A DNA stretch of 64,000 bases from Pseudomonas japonica (lineage in GTDB: Bacteria > Pseudomonadota > Gammaproteobacteria > Pseudomonadales > Pseudomonadaceae): assembly GCF_900188455.1 (NCBI RefSeq), contig NZ_FZOL01000005.1, positions 124,001-188,000 of the forward strand, in the 5' to 3' direction. Shown piece by piece: positions 25,641 through 37,107 of this stretch. The notes under the pieces are model-generated. The model saw only the letters and a program-made list of their open reading frames with translations, did no database searches and was not told the DNA's origin. The position numbers were made by a program, and so were the translations under genes. Each line of letters begins with the position of its first letter. Within the stretch, counting starts at the first letter, position 1.

Positions 25641-25669
25641 CCCTTCGCGAGCAAGCTCGCTCCCACAAT
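25641..25669 (+). repeat. REP-like palindrome
   Basis: CCCTTCGCGAGCAAGCTCGC followed by TCCCACA is a common Pseudomonas REP variant. It lies between the end of array 3 and the tRNA-Leu terminator. Confidence 0.7.
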
Positions 25670-25697
25670 GGGCGGTGCCAGGCCCGAATTCCAGGCA

Positions 25698-25727
25698 CAA
25701 AAAAGCCGACTAAAAAGTCGGCTTTTT
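25698..25727 (-). terminator. terminator of tRNA-Leu
   Basis: AAAGCCGACT and AGTCGGCTTT form a stem flanked by A and T tracts, giving a good intrinsic terminator in both directions. On the minus strand it lies just after the tRNA. Confidence 0.85.
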
Positions 25728-25735
25728 CTGGATCT

Positions 25736-25820
25736 TGGTGCCCCGAGGGAGACTCGAACTCCCACTCCTTTCGAAAACGGATTTTGAATCCGCCGCGTCT
25801 ACCAATTCCGCCATCAGGGC
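25736..25820 (-). tRNA. tRNA-Leu (anticodon CAA)
   Basis: Read on the minus strand the 85-nt gene starts GCCCTGATGGCGG and ends with an encoded CCA. It has the long variable arm of type II tRNAs, the T-arm GTTCGAGTC, and an anticodon loop TTCAAAA giving CAA, which decodes UUG leucine codons. Acceptor pairs GCCCTGA/TCGGGGC are nearly complete. The CRISPR arrays end 150 bp from its 3' end, a frequent position for acquired DNA. Confidence 0.95.
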
Positions 25821-25832
25821 TTGTGGCGGCGC

Positions 25833-25861
25833 AGTATAAAGAGGCCCCTACCGTTGGTCAA
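25833..25861 (-). promoter_or_regulatory. sigma70 promoter of tRNA-Leu
   Basis: On the minus strand TTGACC (-35) and TATACT (-10) are separated by exactly 17 bp, and the -10 box lies 13 bp before the tRNA 5' end. This is close to the consensus. Confidence 0.75.
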
Positions 25862-25932
25862 TCGGCTTTCATGGTCAATTTTTCCGCTTTCGGCTAAACT
25901 TCCCGGCCCTGTCGAACCCGTACCCCATTGCC

Positions 25933-28112
<2,180 letters not shown>

Positions 28113-28159
28113 TGTTTTGCCATCCTGACAAACACAACTTCTGCAAACTGGAGTGCTAA

Positions 28160-28501
28160 ATGAGCTTTCTGATCCCTGCCGCTTACGCGGACGCCGCAGC
28201 CCCTGCCGCTGCCGCCGGCCCGGCCGGTACCGGTTTCGAATGGATCTTCCTGGTCGGTTTCCTGGTCATCTTCTACCTGATGATCTGGCGCCCACAGGCC
28301 AAACGGGCCAAAGAGCAGAAGAACCTGCTGAGCAACCTGCAAAAGGGCGACGAAGTCGTCACCAACGGCGGTATCGCCGGCAAGATCGTCAAGGTCAGCG
28401 ATGACTTCGTCGTTCTGGAAGTGTCCGACTCGGTCGAACTGAAGTTCCAGAAAGGCGCTGTAGCGGCCACCCTGCCGAAAGGCACGCTGAAAGCGATCTA
28501 A
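28160..28501 (+). CDS. yajC: Sec translocon accessory protein YajC
   Basis: 113-aa small inner-membrane protein, part of the SecDF-YajC complex. It has a short N-terminal Ala-rich segment, one transmembrane helix (about residues 27-46, FEWIFLVGFLVIFYLMIW), the RPQ(A)KR motif just after it, and a cytosolic domain with GDEVVTNGGIAGK. It lies 47 bp after tgt and before secD, the usual order. GGAG precedes the ATG. Confidence 0.95.
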   Translation: MSFLIPAAYADAAAPAAAAGPAGTGFEWIFLVGFLVIFYLMIWRPQAKRAKEQKNLLSNLQKGDEVVTNGGIAGKIVKVSDDFVVLEVSDSVELKFQKGAVAATLPKGTLKAI

Positions 28502-28563
28502 GTTACGTTTTTCACCAATCGACGGGGCGCGCAAGGCGCCCCGCGTCTTGAACGGGCGGCGTG

Positions 28564-30429
28564 ATGCTGAACAAAACTCCTCTATGGAAATACGCACTGA
28601 TCCTGGTCGTACTGGTGATCGGTTTTATTTATTCCGCTCCCAACCTCTATCCTGACGACCCGGCGGTGCAGGTCAGCGGCGCCAGTACCGCGCTGCAGAT
28701 GAGCCAGGCCGATCTGGACCGTGCCAGCAAGGCGCTGACCGACGCCGGGATCGCGGTGAAGGCAGCCACCCTGGGCGAGAACGGCAAGGGCGCGCTGCTG
28801 CGTCTGAGCAAGCAGGAAGACCAGCTTCCAGCCAAGGACGTGGTGCGCAAGGCACTGGGCGACGATTACGTGGTGGCGCTGAACCTGGCCCCGACCACTC
28901 CACAATGGCTGCGCAACCTCGGGGCACACCCGATGAAGCTGGGTCTGGACCTGTCCGGTGGTGTGCACTTCCTCCTCGAAGTGGACATGGACAAGGCCAT
29001 GGCCGCGCGCCTGAAAGTCTACGAAGGCGAGGTGAAGAGCCTCCTGCGCAAGGAAAAAGTCCGCTACCGCAGCCTGCCGCAGCAGGATGGTGGCATCCAG
29101 CTGGGCTTCTCCGACGACGCGACCCGCGAACAGGCACGCAGCCTGATCCGCAAGAATTTCAACGATTTCGAGCTGACCACCACCGAGCGTAACGAGCTGT
29201 CGGTGCTGCGTCTGGCGATCACCCCGGCGAAGATCACGGAAATCCGTGAATACGCGATCAAGCAGAACCTGACCACGGTACGCAACCGCGTCAACGAACT
29301 GGGCGTCGCCGAACCGCTGGTACAGCGCCAGGGTGCCAACCGCATCGTGGTCGAGCTGCCGGGCGTGCAGGACACCGCCGAAGCCAAGCGTATCCTCGGC
29401 AAGACCGCCAACCTGGAATTCCGCCTGGGCGCCGAGCCTGGTGCGTCGAAAGCCACCACCGAGCAGTTCGAGTTCCGTGAAGGCGGGCGTTCGGCCCTGG
29501 TCGAGCGTGGCCTGATCATCACCGGTGACCAGGTCACCGACGCCCAGGCCAGCTATGACGAGCACGGCCGTCCGCAGGTGAACATCCGTCTCGACGGCCA
29601 TGGCGGCGAACTGATGAGTCGCGCCACCCGCAGCAACGTCGGGCGCAGCATGGCGGTGATCTTCATCGAGCAGCGTCCGGTCACCCGCTACGAGAAGCAG
29701 ACCGTGGGCGGCGTCGAGAAGGACGTGGCGATCCAGACCTTCCAGGAAGAGAAGAAGATCATCAGCCTGGCGACCATCCAGTCGCCGCTGGGCAGCCAGT
29801 TCCGCATCACCGGCCTCAACGGCCAGGGCGAATCCTCCGAACTGGCCCTGCTGCTGCGTGCCGGTGGCCTGGCCGCGCCGATGTACTTCGCCGAAGAACG
29901 TACCATCGGCCCGAGCCTGGGTGCCGACAACATCACCAAGGGTATCGACGCGTCCCTGTGGGGCATGCTGTTCGTCTCGCTGTTCATCATGGCCATCTAC
30001 CGCTTCTTCGGTCTGATCGCCACCGTCGCCCTGGCGGGCAACATGGTCCTGCTGCTGGCGCTGATGTCGCTGCTGGGCGCGACCCTGACCCTGCCGGGTA
30101 TCGCCGGTATCGTGCTGACCATGGGCATGGCGGTCGACGCCAACGTGCTGATCTTCTCGCGGATTCGCGAGGAACTGGCCAACGGCATGTCGGCGCAGCG
30201 CGCCATCCACGAAGGCTTCGACCGTGCCTACACGGCGATTCTCGACGCCAACCTGACCACCCTGCTGGTGGGCGGCATCCTCTTCGCCATGGGCACCGGC
30301 CCGGTGAAGGGCTTCGCGGTCACCATGTCGCTGGGTATCTTCACCTCGATGTTCACCGCCATTCTGGTTACCCGTGCGATCGTCAACTCGATCTACGGCG
30401 GGCGTGACATCAAGAAGCTGTGGGTTTAA
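28564..30429 (+). CDS. secD: protein translocase subunit SecD
   Basis: 621-aa inner-membrane subunit that uses the proton gradient to help pull proteins through SecYEG from the periplasmic side. It has an N-terminal membrane span, a large periplasmic P1 domain containing the conserved LGLDLSGGVHFLLEVD stretch, and a C-terminal five-helix RND-type region with GMAVDANVLIFSRIREEL. The ATG at 28564 was preferred over the GTG one codon earlier because relatives begin MLNK. secF follows 9 bp later. Confidence 0.97.
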   Translation: MLNKTPLWKYALILVVLVIGFIYSAPNLYPDDPAVQVSGASTALQMSQADLDRASKALTDAGIAVKAATLGENGKGALLRLSKQEDQLPAKDVVRKALGDDYVVALNLAPTTPQWLRNLGAHPMKLGLDLSGGVHFLLEVDMDKAMAARLKVYEGEVKSLLRKEKVRYRSLPQQDGGIQLGFSDDATREQARSLIRKNFNDFELTTTERNELSVLRLAITPAKITEIREYAIKQNLTTVRNRVNELGVAEPLVQRQGANRIVVELPGVQDTAEAKRILGKTANLEFRLGAEPGASKATTEQFEFREGGRSALVERGLIITGDQVTDAQASYDEHGRPQVNIRLDGHGGELMSRATRSNVGRSMAVIFIEQRPVTRYEKQTVGGVEKDVAIQTFQEEKKIISLATIQSPLGSQFRITGLNGQGESSELALLLRAGGLAAPMYFAEERTIGPSLGADNITKGIDASLWGMLFVSLFIMAIYRFFGLIATVALAGNMVLLLALMSLLGATLTLPGIAGIVLTMGMAVDANVLIFSRIREELANGMSAQRAIHEGFDRAYTAILDANLTTLLVGGILFAMGTGPVKGFAVTMSLGIFTSMFTAILVTRAIVNSIYGGRDIKKLWV

Positions 30430-30438
30430 GGGGCTGCC

Positions 30439-31350
30439 ATGCTACGTACGATCAACTTCATGGGCGTGCGCAACGTTGCGTTCGCCGTCACCATGCTCCT
30501 TACCCTGCTGGCCTTGGGCAGCTGGTTCGTCAAGGGCCTGAACTTCGGCCTGGACTTCACTGGCGGTACGCTCATCGAGCTGACCTACGAGCGCCCGGCC
30601 GACCTTGGCCAGGTTCGTGAAGAGCTGGTCAAGTCCGGTTTCCACGAGGCGGTGGTGCAGAGCTTCGGCGCCACCACCGACCTGCTGGTGCGGATGCCGG
30701 GCGATGACCCGCAACTGGGCAACAAGGTTGCCGACGCGCTGAAGGCGGTGGGCGGCGACAACCCGGCCACGGTCAAGCGCGTCGAGTTCGTCGGCCCGCA
30801 GGTGGGTGAGGAACTGCGCGACCAGGGCGGCCTCGGCATGCTCCTGGCGCTGGGCGGGATCCTGATCTACCTGGCCTTCCGCTTCCAGTGGAAGTTCGCC
30901 GTGGGCGCCATCGTCTCGCTGATCCACGACGTGGTGGTGACCATGGGCATCCTCTCGTTCTTCCAGATCACCTTCGACCTGACGGTGCTGGCGGCGGTGC
31001 TGGCGATCATCGGTTACTCGCTCAACGACACCATCGTCGTGTTCGACCGGGTTCGCGAGAACTTCCGCGTGCTGCGCAAGGCCTCGCTGATCGAGAACAT
31101 CAACATCTCGACCACCCAGACCCTGCTGCGTACCGTGGCGACCTCGGTGTCGACCCTGCTGGCCATCGCCGCGCTGCTGGTGTTCGGTGGCGACAACCTG
31201 TACGGCTTCTCCCTGGCGCTGTTCATCGGTGTTCTGGCGGGTACCTACTCGTCGATCTACATCGCCAACGTGGTGCTGATCTGGCTGAACCTGAGCAGTG
31301 AAGACCTGATTCCTCCGGCGAAAACCGAGGGTGTGGACGACCGTCCATAA
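30439..31350 (+). CDS. secF: protein translocase subunit SecF
   Basis: 303-aa partner of SecD. It has one N-terminal span, a short periplasmic domain with GLDFTGGTLIELTYE, then five helices including the conserved GYSLNDTIVVFDRVREN segment that holds functional Asp and Arg residues in the family. It is the last gene of the queA-tgt-yajC-secD-secF run and is closed by a strong terminator 30 bp downstream. Confidence 0.97.
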   Translation: MLRTINFMGVRNVAFAVTMLLTLLALGSWFVKGLNFGLDFTGGTLIELTYERPADLGQVREELVKSGFHEAVVQSFGATTDLLVRMPGDDPQLGNKVADALKAVGGDNPATVKRVEFVGPQVGEELRDQGGLGMLLALGGILIYLAFRFQWKFAVGAIVSLIHDVVVTMGILSFFQITFDLTVLAAVLAIIGYSLNDTIVVFDRVRENFRVLRKASLIENINISTTQTLLRTVATSVSTLLAIAALLVFGGDNLYGFSLALFIGVLAGTYSSIYIANVVLIWLNLSSEDLIPPAKTEGVDDRP

Positions 31351-31380
31351 GGCTTTTTCCTACGCCTCTGGCGGAAGAAG

Positions 31381-31414
31381 AGGGCGCGAGTATTGAACTC
31401 GCGCCCTTTTTTTT
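31381..31414 (+). terminator. intrinsic terminator after secF
   Basis: AGGGCGCGAGT-ATTGA-ACTCGCGCCCT followed by eight T is a textbook rho-independent terminator closing the queA-secF run. Confidence 0.95.
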
Positions 31415-31468
31415 GCTCCAAGGCTGGGAGAAGCGCGGTGAATTCCGCAGGTAAATCAGGAGGTTCAC

Positions 31469-32017
31469 GTGAACAAGTCGATGCTCGTGGGTGCGGTACT
31501 GGGTGCTGTCGGTGTGACTGCCGGAGGTGCTGTCGCGACCTACAGCCTGGTCAACAGCGGACCGGAGTATGCCCAGGTGGTGGGTGTGCAGCCGGTCAAG
31601 CAGACCGTCAAGACGCCACGGGAAGTCTGCAAGGACGTCACGGTCACGCGGCAGAAGCCGGTACAGGACCAGCATCAGATCGCCGGTACGGTGGTCGGTG
31701 CGCTGGCCGGTGGCCTGCTCGGCAACCAGATCGGTGGCGGCACCGGCAAGAAGATCGCCACCGTGGCTGGCGCGGTCGGTGGCGGTTACGCCGGCAACAA
31801 GGTGCAGGAACACATGCAGAACAGCGACACCTACACCACCACTCAGACTCGCTGCAGCACGGTGAATGATGTGAGCGAGAAGGTTGTCGGGTATGACGTG
31901 AAGTATTCGATCGGCGACAAGGTGGGGCAGGTACGCATGGACCGTGATCCGGGCTCGCAGATTCCGTTGGACAAGCAGGGCAATCTGGTCCTGGGGCAGG
32001 CACAGCCGGGGCAGTAA
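31469..32017 (+). CDS. glycine-zipper 2TM domain protein
   Basis: 182-aa envelope protein. An N-terminal hydrophobic segment (residues 4-29) is probably a signal anchor. Residues about 69-112 form two glycine-zipper helices (GTVVGALAGGLLGNQIGGG and ATVAGAVGGGYAGNKV), the pattern of the SlyB/PCP family. Two cysteines (about 52 and 131) could form a periplasmic disulphide. There is no lipobox. The same kind of gene lies next to suhB in P. aeruginosa. Its role is probably in envelope stability or stress, but unproven. AGGAGG stands just before the start codon. Confidence 0.85.
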   Translation: MNKSMLVGAVLGAVGVTAGGAVATYSLVNSGPEYAQVVGVQPVKQTVKTPREVCKDVTVTRQKPVQDQHQIAGTVVGALAGGLLGNQIGGGTGKKIATVAGAVGGGYAGNKVQEHMQNSDTYTTTQTRCSTVNDVSEKVVGYDVKYSIGDKVGQVRMDRDPGSQIPLDKQGNLVLGQAQPGQ

Positions 32018-32049
32018 ACGCTGGCAAAGTCGCGGTTTCGCGTGGCCCC

Positions 32050-32150
32050 TGTAGGAGCTGGCTTGCCTGCGAAAGACCGCGTAGCGGTCTCAAATAGCGG
32101 TGAGGTCCGGGACCGCTACGCGGTCCTTCGCAGGCAAGCCAGCTCCTACA
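32050..32150. repeat. inverted pair of REP elements
   Basis: Two REP heads (TGTAGGAGCTGGCTTGCC...) face each other with perfect 24-bp arms. Between them an inner inverted pair (ACCGCGTAGCGGT / ACCGCTACGCGGT) lies around a short centre. This is the typical REPIN arrangement of two inverted REPs. Confidence 0.9.
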
Positions 32151-32180
32151 AGGGTTGCGGCGATCCTAATAGCAGGCACA

Positions 32181-32208
32181 AAAAAAGCACCTCGAAAGGT
32201 GCTTTTTT
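32181..32208. terminator. bidirectional terminator between glycine-zipper gene and suhB
   Basis: AAAAAAGCACCT-CGAA-AGGTGCTTTTTT is symmetrical with U tracts on both strands and can end both convergent transcripts. Confidence 0.9.
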
Positions 32209-32223
32209 CATTTCAGGCGAAAC

Positions 32224-33039
32224 TCAGCGTTTGACCGAAGGCGGCAGGTGCGGCTGGATTGCGGTGAGAACGGCCTTGAAGCACTTGATGTTGCCGGCGA
32301 CCACATGACCCTTTTCGAGGAAGTCATGACCACCGGTGAAGTCGCTGACCAGACCGCCTGCTTCCTGAATCAGCAGCGCGCCGGCAGCCATGTCCCATTC
32401 GGACAGGCCCGACTCCCAGAAGGCATCGAAACGACCGGCGGCCACGTAGGCCAGGTCCAGGCTGGCGGAGCCGGCGCGGCGGATGCCGGCGGTCTGGCCA
32501 ACCAGGGCACGGAACATGCCCAGGTAGTTGTCGAGGTATTCCATCTGGTTGTCGCGGAACGGGAAGCCGGTGCCGAGCAGCGCGCCTTCCAGGCTGGTGC
32601 GCGAGCTGACGCGCAGGCGACGGCCATTCAGCTGGGCGCCACGGCCACGGCTGGCGGTGAACTCTTCCTGGCGGACAGGATCGAGAACCACGGCGTGTTC
32701 CAGGCGGCCACGGTATTTGCAGGCGATGCTCACGGCAAAGTGTGGAACGCCACGCAGGAAGTTGGTGGTGCCATCCAGCGGATCGATGATCCACAGGTAG
32801 TCTTCACCCTCGCCGCTGCCGGCATGCAGACCGGTTTCTTCGCCCTGGATGGCGTGGGTCGGGTAGGCCTTGCGCAGGGCGTCGATAATGACTTTTTCCG
32901 CCGCGCGGTCGACTTCGGACACGTAGTCCTTGGCGTCCTTCTCATCAACCTTGATGGTATCCAGGCGTTCGATTGAGCGGAAAATCAGTTCGCTGGCGCT
33001 GCGGGCGGCGCGCAGCGCGATATTCAGCATGGGCTGCAT
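32224..33039 (-). CDS. suhB: inositol-1-monophosphatase family protein SuhB
   Basis: 271 aa, the same length as P. aeruginosa SuhB. The Mg-dependent phosphatase signature DPLDGTTNF (about residues 84-92), the GEETG loop and the C-terminal WDMAAGALLIQEAGG are present. SuhB dephosphorylates inositol phosphate in vitro. In gammaproteobacteria it also joins the rRNA antitermination complex, and in P. aeruginosa it affects virulence regulation. The ATG at 33039 matches the family; a longer frame upstream has no support. It is divergent from trmJ. Confidence 0.95.
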   Translation of the reverse strand: MQPMLNIALRAARSASELIFRSIERLDTIKVDEKDAKDYVSEVDRAAEKVIIDALRKAYPTHAIQGEETGLHAGSGEGEDYLWIIDPLDGTTNFLRGVPHFAVSIACKYRGRLEHAVVLDPVRQEEFTASRGRGAQLNGRRLRVSSRTSLEGALLGTGFPFRDNQMEYLDNYLGMFRALVGQTAGIRRAGSASLDLAYVAAGRFDAFWESGLSEWDMAAGALLIQEAGGLVSDFTGGHDFLEKGHVVAGNIKCFKAVLTAIQPHLPPSVKR

Positions 33040-33185
33040 GGACGTTTCACCTGAGATGTTAAAGAAAGCCGACCATTCTAGCAGAAAACTTCCGGGGCAG
33101 AAGGGCAACATTTGCTTACGTAGCGTTGCGCCGGTCGCTTCTGTAAGATTTGCTCCCCCTGATCTGATGCCTGTGAGCGCCTGAC

Positions 33186-33947
33186 GTGCTGGAAAATATT
33201 CGTGTCGTCCTGGTCTGTACCAGTCATCCCGGCAACATCGGCGGGGCTGCGCGTGCCATGAAGAACATGGGACTGTCGCGCCTCGTCCTGGTGGATCCGG
33301 CGGATTTCCCTTCTCCCGAGGCCAGCGCCCGCGCTTCCGGCGCCGACGATGTGCTGGCGGGTGCGCAAGTGGTCGCCACCCTCGAAGAGGCCCTGGTCGG
33401 CTGCACCCTGGTGGTCGGCACCAGCGCCCGCAGTCGCAGCCTGCCGTGGCCGATGCTCGATCCCCGCGAATGCGGCGCCGAGGCGGTGAAGCGGGCGGCG
33501 CAGGGCGAGGAAGTGGCCCTGGTCTTCGGCCGTGAACATGCCGGCCTGACCAACGACGAGCTGCAGCGATGTCACTACCACGTGCATATCCCCTCCAACC
33601 CGGACTTCAGTTCGCTGAACCTGGCGGCGGCGGTGCAGGTGCTGTCTTACGAAGTTCGCATGGCCTGGCTCGCCCGTGAGCCCCAGGCCGCGCCTGTGAA
33701 CAAGGACGAAGCGGTCGAAGAGCTGGCCACCATGGATGAAATGGAGCGTTTCTACGGCCATCTGGAAAGCACCCTGGTGCAGATCGGATTCCTCGATCCG
33801 GCCAAGCCCAAGCACCTGATGCCGCGCCTGCGGCGCCTGTTCGGGCGCAGCGCGGTGAATCGTTCGGAAATGAGTATTTTGCGCGGCATCCTCACCGAAA
33901 CCCAGAAAGCGGCCCGGGGCGATGCGCACAAGCGGAAGGATCAATAG
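33186..33947 (+). CDS. trmJ: tRNA (cytidine/uridine-32-2'-O)-methyltransferase
   Basis: 253-aa SPOUT methyltransferase that 2'-O-methylates position 32 of several tRNAs with S-adenosylmethionine. The opening IRVVLVCTSHPGNIGGAARAMKNM (split by the SPOUT motif 1 NIGGAARAMKN), the ALVFGREHAGLTNDEL motif 2 and the IPSNPDFSSLNLAAAVQVL motif 3 are clear. The start codon is GTG. cysE begins directly at the next base after the stop, so the two are co-transcribed. It diverges from suhB across 146 bp. Confidence 0.95.
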   Translation: MLENIRVVLVCTSHPGNIGGAARAMKNMGLSRLVLVDPADFPSPEASARASGADDVLAGAQVVATLEEALVGCTLVVGTSARSRSLPWPMLDPRECGAEAVKRAAQGEEVALVFGREHAGLTNDELQRCHYHVHIPSNPDFSSLNLAAAVQVLSYEVRMAWLAREPQAAPVNKDEAVEELATMDEMERFYGHLESTLVQIGFLDPAKPKHLMPRLRRLFGRSAVNRSEMSILRGILTETQKAARGDAHKRKDQ

Positions 33948-34730
33948 ATGTTCGAGCGTCTGCGTGAAGATATCCAAAGCGTTTTCCACCGTGACCCGGC
34001 GGCGCGCAATGCCTTCGAGGTGCTGACCTGCTATCCGGGCATGCACGCGATCTGGCTGCACCGCGCGGCGCACAGCCTGTGGAAGAAGGACTGGAAGTGG
34101 CTGGCCCGCCTGGTGTCCAACTTCGGGCGCTGGCTGACCGGTATCGAGATTCACCCGGGGGCGAAGGTCGGTCGGCGTTTCTTCATCGACCATGGCATGG
34201 GTATCGTCATCGGCGAGACCGCCGAGATCGGCGACGACGTCACCCTCTACCAGGGCGTGACCCTGGGCGGCACCAGCTGGAACAAGGGCAAGCGTCACCC
34301 GACCCTGGAAGACGGCGTGGTGGTCGGTGCCGGCGCCAAGGTGCTGGGCCCGTTCACCGTCGGCGCCGGTGCCAAGATCGGCTCGAACGCGGTGGTGACC
34401 AAGGCGGTGCCGGCTGGCGCCACCGCGGTGGGTATTCCCGGGCGCATCATCGTCAAGAGCGATGGCGAGCAGGAAGCCCGGCGCAAGGCCATGGCCGAGA
34501 AGATCGGCTTCGATGCCTACGGCGTCGGCGAAGACATGCCGGACCCGGTGGCACGCGCCATTGGTCAGTTGCTCGACCATCTGCAGGCGGTCGACGGCCG
34601 TCTGGAAGACATGTGCGGCGCCCTGACCAGACTCGGCAGCGACTACTGCGCCAAGGAGCTGCCGGCCTTGCACGACGAGGATTTCGCCTGCGTGAAAGGC
34701 GAGGTGCGTGGCGACGCGACGACGCATTGA
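33948..34730 (+). CDS. cysE: serine O-acetyltransferase
   Basis: 260-aa enzyme making O-acetylserine from serine and acetyl-CoA, the first step of cysteine synthesis. An N-terminal helical region is followed by a left-handed beta-helix of hexapeptide repeats (about residues 65-170, [23 protein letters not shown] region) with the catalytic DHG (Asp/His). The position just before iscR links cysteine supply to Fe-S assembly, where IscS takes sulphur from cysteine. The same order occurs in other pseudomonads. Confidence 0.95.
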   Translation: MFERLREDIQSVFHRDPAARNAFEVLTCYPGMHAIWLHRAAHSLWKKDWKWLARLVSNFGRWLTGIEIHPGAKVGRRFFIDHGMGIVIGETAEIGDDVTLYQGVTLGGTSWNKGKRHPTLEDGVVVGAGAKVLGPFTVGAGAKIGSNAVVTKAVPAGATAVGIPGRIIVKSDGEQEARRKAMAEKIGFDAYGVGEDMPDPVARAIGQLLDHLQAVDGRLEDMCGALTRLGSDYCAKELPALHDEDFACVKGEVRGDATTH

Positions 34731-34747
34731 CAATGCAGCGCGACATT

Positions 34748-34772
34748 GGGGCGTGTGCTCGCGCCCCGACTT
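34748..34772 (+). terminator. possible terminator after cysE
   Basis: GGGGCG and CGCCCC form a 6-bp stem around an 8-nt loop, followed by GACTTTG. The hairpin is short, and the U tract is weak. Confidence 0.4.
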
Positions 34773-34801
34773 TGCTATGATCTGCGCCGCCGTTCAGGCG
34801 C

Positions 34802-34851
34802 AAACCCGACTAAAGCAGTGGGTCTTATAGTTGACTTAAATGCTCGGGAAT
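34802..34851 (+). promoter_or_regulatory. two type-1 IscR sites before iscR
   Basis: Two adjacent elements fit the [2Fe-2S]-IscR type-1 pattern (ATA-YYGACT-WWW-AGT...): ACCCGACTAAAGCAGTGGGT (within 34802-34825) and ATAGTTGACTTAAATGCTCG (from 34827). Their location about 50-95 bp before iscR is the expected place for autorepression of the isc operon. Confidence 0.75.
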
Positions 34852-34896
34852 CGCATACTCGCACACATTCCGTAACCTCCGTGGTATCAAATAGCC

Positions 34897-35388
34897 ATGC
34901 GACTGACTACCAAAGGCCGATACGCCGTGACTGCCATGCTCGACCTGGCACTGCACGCGCAGAATGGGCCGGTCTCCCTGGCCGACATTTCCGAGCGCCA
35001 AGGCATCTCCCTTTCCTATCTGGAACAGCTGTTCGCCAAGCTGCGCCGCAGCAACCTGGTGTCCAGCGTTCGCGGTCCGGGTGGCGGCTACCAGCTGTCG
35101 CGGACCATGGAAAGCATCCAGGTTGCCCAGGTCATCGATGCGGTCAATGAATCGGTCGATGCCACCCGTTGCCAGGGGCTCGGTGATTGCCATGCCGGTG
35201 ATACCTGCCTGACCCACCACCTGTGGTGCGACCTGAGCGCACGGATCCACGAATTCCTCAGCGGAATCAGCCTGGCCGACCTCGTGACCCGCCGTGAGGT
35301 CCAGGAAGTCGCCCAGCGCCAGGACCTGCGCCGCATTGCCGGCCGTACCCCGCATCTGGACAAGATTGAAACGTCCGCCGTCGAATGA
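34897..35388 (+). CDS. iscR: Fe-S cluster assembly transcriptional regulator IscR
   Basis: 163-aa Rrf2-family regulator. Winged helix-turn-helix at about residues 1-60 ([19 protein letters not shown], then [13 protein letters not shown]). The [2Fe-2S] ligands are Cys92, Cys98, Cys104 and His107 ([18 protein letters not shown]). The holo form represses the isc operon; apo-IscR acts at other sites. It is first in iscR-iscS-iscU-iscA-hscB-hscA-fdx-iscX, the standard ISC order. Confidence 0.97.
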   Translation: MRLTTKGRYAVTAMLDLALHAQNGPVSLADISERQGISLSYLEQLFAKLRRSNLVSSVRGPGGGYQLSRTMESIQVAQVIDAVNESVDATRCQGLGDCHAGDTCLTHHLWCDLSARIHEFLSGISLADLVTRREVQEVAQRQDLRRIAGRTPHLDKIETSAVE

Positions 35389-35431
35389 CCGTATCGAACG
35401 AGCGACGCGCCTGCCTGATAGGAGATATTCA

Positions 35432-36646
35432 ATGAAGTTGCCGATCTACCTCGATTACTCCGCGACCACTCCGGTCGACCCACGCGTCGCCCAGAAGATG
35501 AGCGAATGCCTGCTGGTCGACGGGAACTTCGGTAACCCGGCGTCGCGCTCCCACGTCTTCGGCTGGAAAGCCGAGGAGTCGGTCGAAAACGCCCGCCGCC
35601 AGGTCGCCGACCTGGTCAACGCCGATCCGCGCGAAATCGTCTGGACCAGCGGTGCCACCGAGTCCGACAACCTGGCCCTGAAGGGCGTTGCGCACTTCTA
35701 CGGCAGCAAGGGCAAGCACATCATCACCTCCAAGATCGAGCACAAGGCGGTCCTGGACAGCACCCGCCAGCTGGAACGCGAAGGTTTCGAGGTCACCTAC
35801 CTGGAACCGGGCGAAGACGGCCTGATCACTCCGGCGCTGGTCGAAGCCGCGCTGCGTGACGACACCATCCTGGTCTCGGTCATGCACGTGAACAACGAGA
35901 TCGGCACCATCAACGACATCGCCGCCATCGGCGAGCTGACCCGCTCCCGTGGCGTGCTGTTCCACGTCGACGCCGCGCAGTCGACCGGCAAGGTCGAGAT
36001 CGATCTGCAGAAGCTGAAGGTCGACCTGATGTCCTTCTCCGCGCACAAGACCTACGGTCCGAAAGGCATCGGCGCGTTGTACGTCAGCCGCAAGCCTCGC
36101 GTGCGCCTGGAAGCGGCCATGCACGGCGGCGGTCACGAGCGCGGCATGCGTTCCGGTACCCTGGCCACCCACCAGATCGTCGGCATGGGCGAAGCCTTCG
36201 CCGTGGCGAAGGAGCTGATGGCCAGCGAGAACGTACGCATCAAGGCCCTGAGCGACCGCTTCTTCAAGCAGGTCCAGGGTCTGGAAGAGCTGTACGTCAA
36301 CGGCAGCCTGACCGCGCGCATTCCGCACAACCTGAACCTGAGCTTCAACTATGTCGAAGGCGAGTCGCTGATCATGGCGCTCAAGGACCTGGCCGTTTCG
36401 TCCGGTTCCGCCTGTACTTCGGCATCCCTCGAGCCGTCCTACGTCCTGCGCGCCCTGGGCCGCAACGACGAGCTGGCGCACAGCTCGATCCGCTTCACCT
36501 TCGGTCGCTTCACCACCGAAGAAGAAATCGACTACGCCGCGCAGAAAGTCTGCGAGGCCGTTACCAAGCTGCGTGAGTTGTCGCCGCTGTGGGATATGTA
36601 CAAAGACGGCGTCGACATCTCCAAGATCGAGTGGGCTGCGCACTAA
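35432..36646 (+). CDS. iscS: cysteine desulfurase IscS
   Basis: 404-aa PLP enzyme that removes sulphur from cysteine and hands it as persulphide to IscU, tRNA thiolation enzymes and others. The N-terminus [19 protein letters not shown] is the family start, the PLP lysine is in [12 protein letters not shown] (about residue 206), and the active cysteine is in the mobile loop [16 protein letters not shown] (about 328). The frame upstream of 35432 overlaps iscR; ATAGGAG precedes the true ATG. Confidence 0.98.
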   Translation: MKLPIYLDYSATTPVDPRVAQKMSECLLVDGNFGNPASRSHVFGWKAEESVENARRQVADLVNADPREIVWTSGATESDNLALKGVAHFYGSKGKHIITSKIEHKAVLDSTRQLEREGFEVTYLEPGEDGLITPALVEAALRDDTILVSVMHVNNEIGTINDIAAIGELTRSRGVLFHVDAAQSTGKVEIDLQKLKVDLMSFSAHKTYGPKGIGALYVSRKPRVRLEAAMHGGGHERGMRSGTLATHQIVGMGEAFAVAKELMASENVRIKALSDRFFKQVQGLEELYVNGSLTARIPHNLNLSFNYVEGESLIMALKDLAVSSGSACTSASLEPSYVLRALGRNDELAHSSIRFTFGRFTTEEEIDYAAQKVCEAVTKLRELSPLWDMYKDGVDISKIEWAAH

Positions 36647-36692
36647 GTAGTCGCCGGCAAGAGCGGCTCTCTGATGAGGAAGGAATTGCACC

Positions 36693-37079
36693 ATGGCATA
36701 CAGTGAAAAGGTCATCGACCACTACGAAAACCCGCGCAACGTCGGCAAGATGAACGCCGAAGACCCGGATGTCGGCACCGGCATGGTCGGCGCTCCGGCG
36801 TGCGGCGACGTGATGCGCCTGCAGATCAAGGTCAACGAGCAGGGTGTCATCGAAGACGCCAAGTTCAAGACCTACGGCTGTGGCTCGGCCATCGCTTCCA
36901 GCTCCCTCGCCACCGAGTGGATGAAGGGCAAGACCCTGGACGAAGCCGAAACCATCAAGAACACCCAGCTGGCCGAAGAACTGGCCCTGCCGCCGGTGAA
37001 GATCCACTGCTCGGTTCTCGCTGAAGACGCCATCAAGGCCGCCGTTCGCGATTACAAGCAGAAGAAAGGTTTGATCTAA
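36693..37079 (+). CDS. iscU: Fe-S cluster scaffold IscU
   Basis: 128-aa scaffold on which [2Fe-2S] clusters are built. The three cluster cysteines are at about 37 (GAPACGDVM), 63 ([11 protein letters not shown]) and 106 ([11 protein letters not shown]), with the conserved Asp39. The LPPVKIHCS stretch is the known HscA recognition motif. It lies 46 bp downstream of iscS. Confidence 0.98.
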   Translation: MAYSEKVIDHYENPRNVGKMNAEDPDVGTGMVGAPACGDVMRLQIKVNEQGVIEDAKFKTYGCGSAIASSSLATEWMKGKTLDEAETIKNTQLAEELALPPVKIHCSVLAEDAIKAAVRDYKQKKGLI

Positions 37080-37107
37080 CCCGCCTGTCGCAGGTCAAGG
37101 AGTTCCG

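Noticed and set aside
23954..25787. Long open frames on both strands through CRISPR arrays (also 17616-18452, 18290-18739 and 23367-23630)
   Set aside because: Repeat plus spacer is mostly 60 bp, a multiple of three, so each frame repeats the same repeat-derived peptide (SLPYRQLRK, HCRIGSSE, FLSCLYGSE). They are artefacts of the arrays, not proteins.
31381..31414. A CRISPR-like or REP-like palindrome after secF
   Set aside because: It is a simple GC stem with eight T and fits an intrinsic terminator; it shares nothing with the array repeats.
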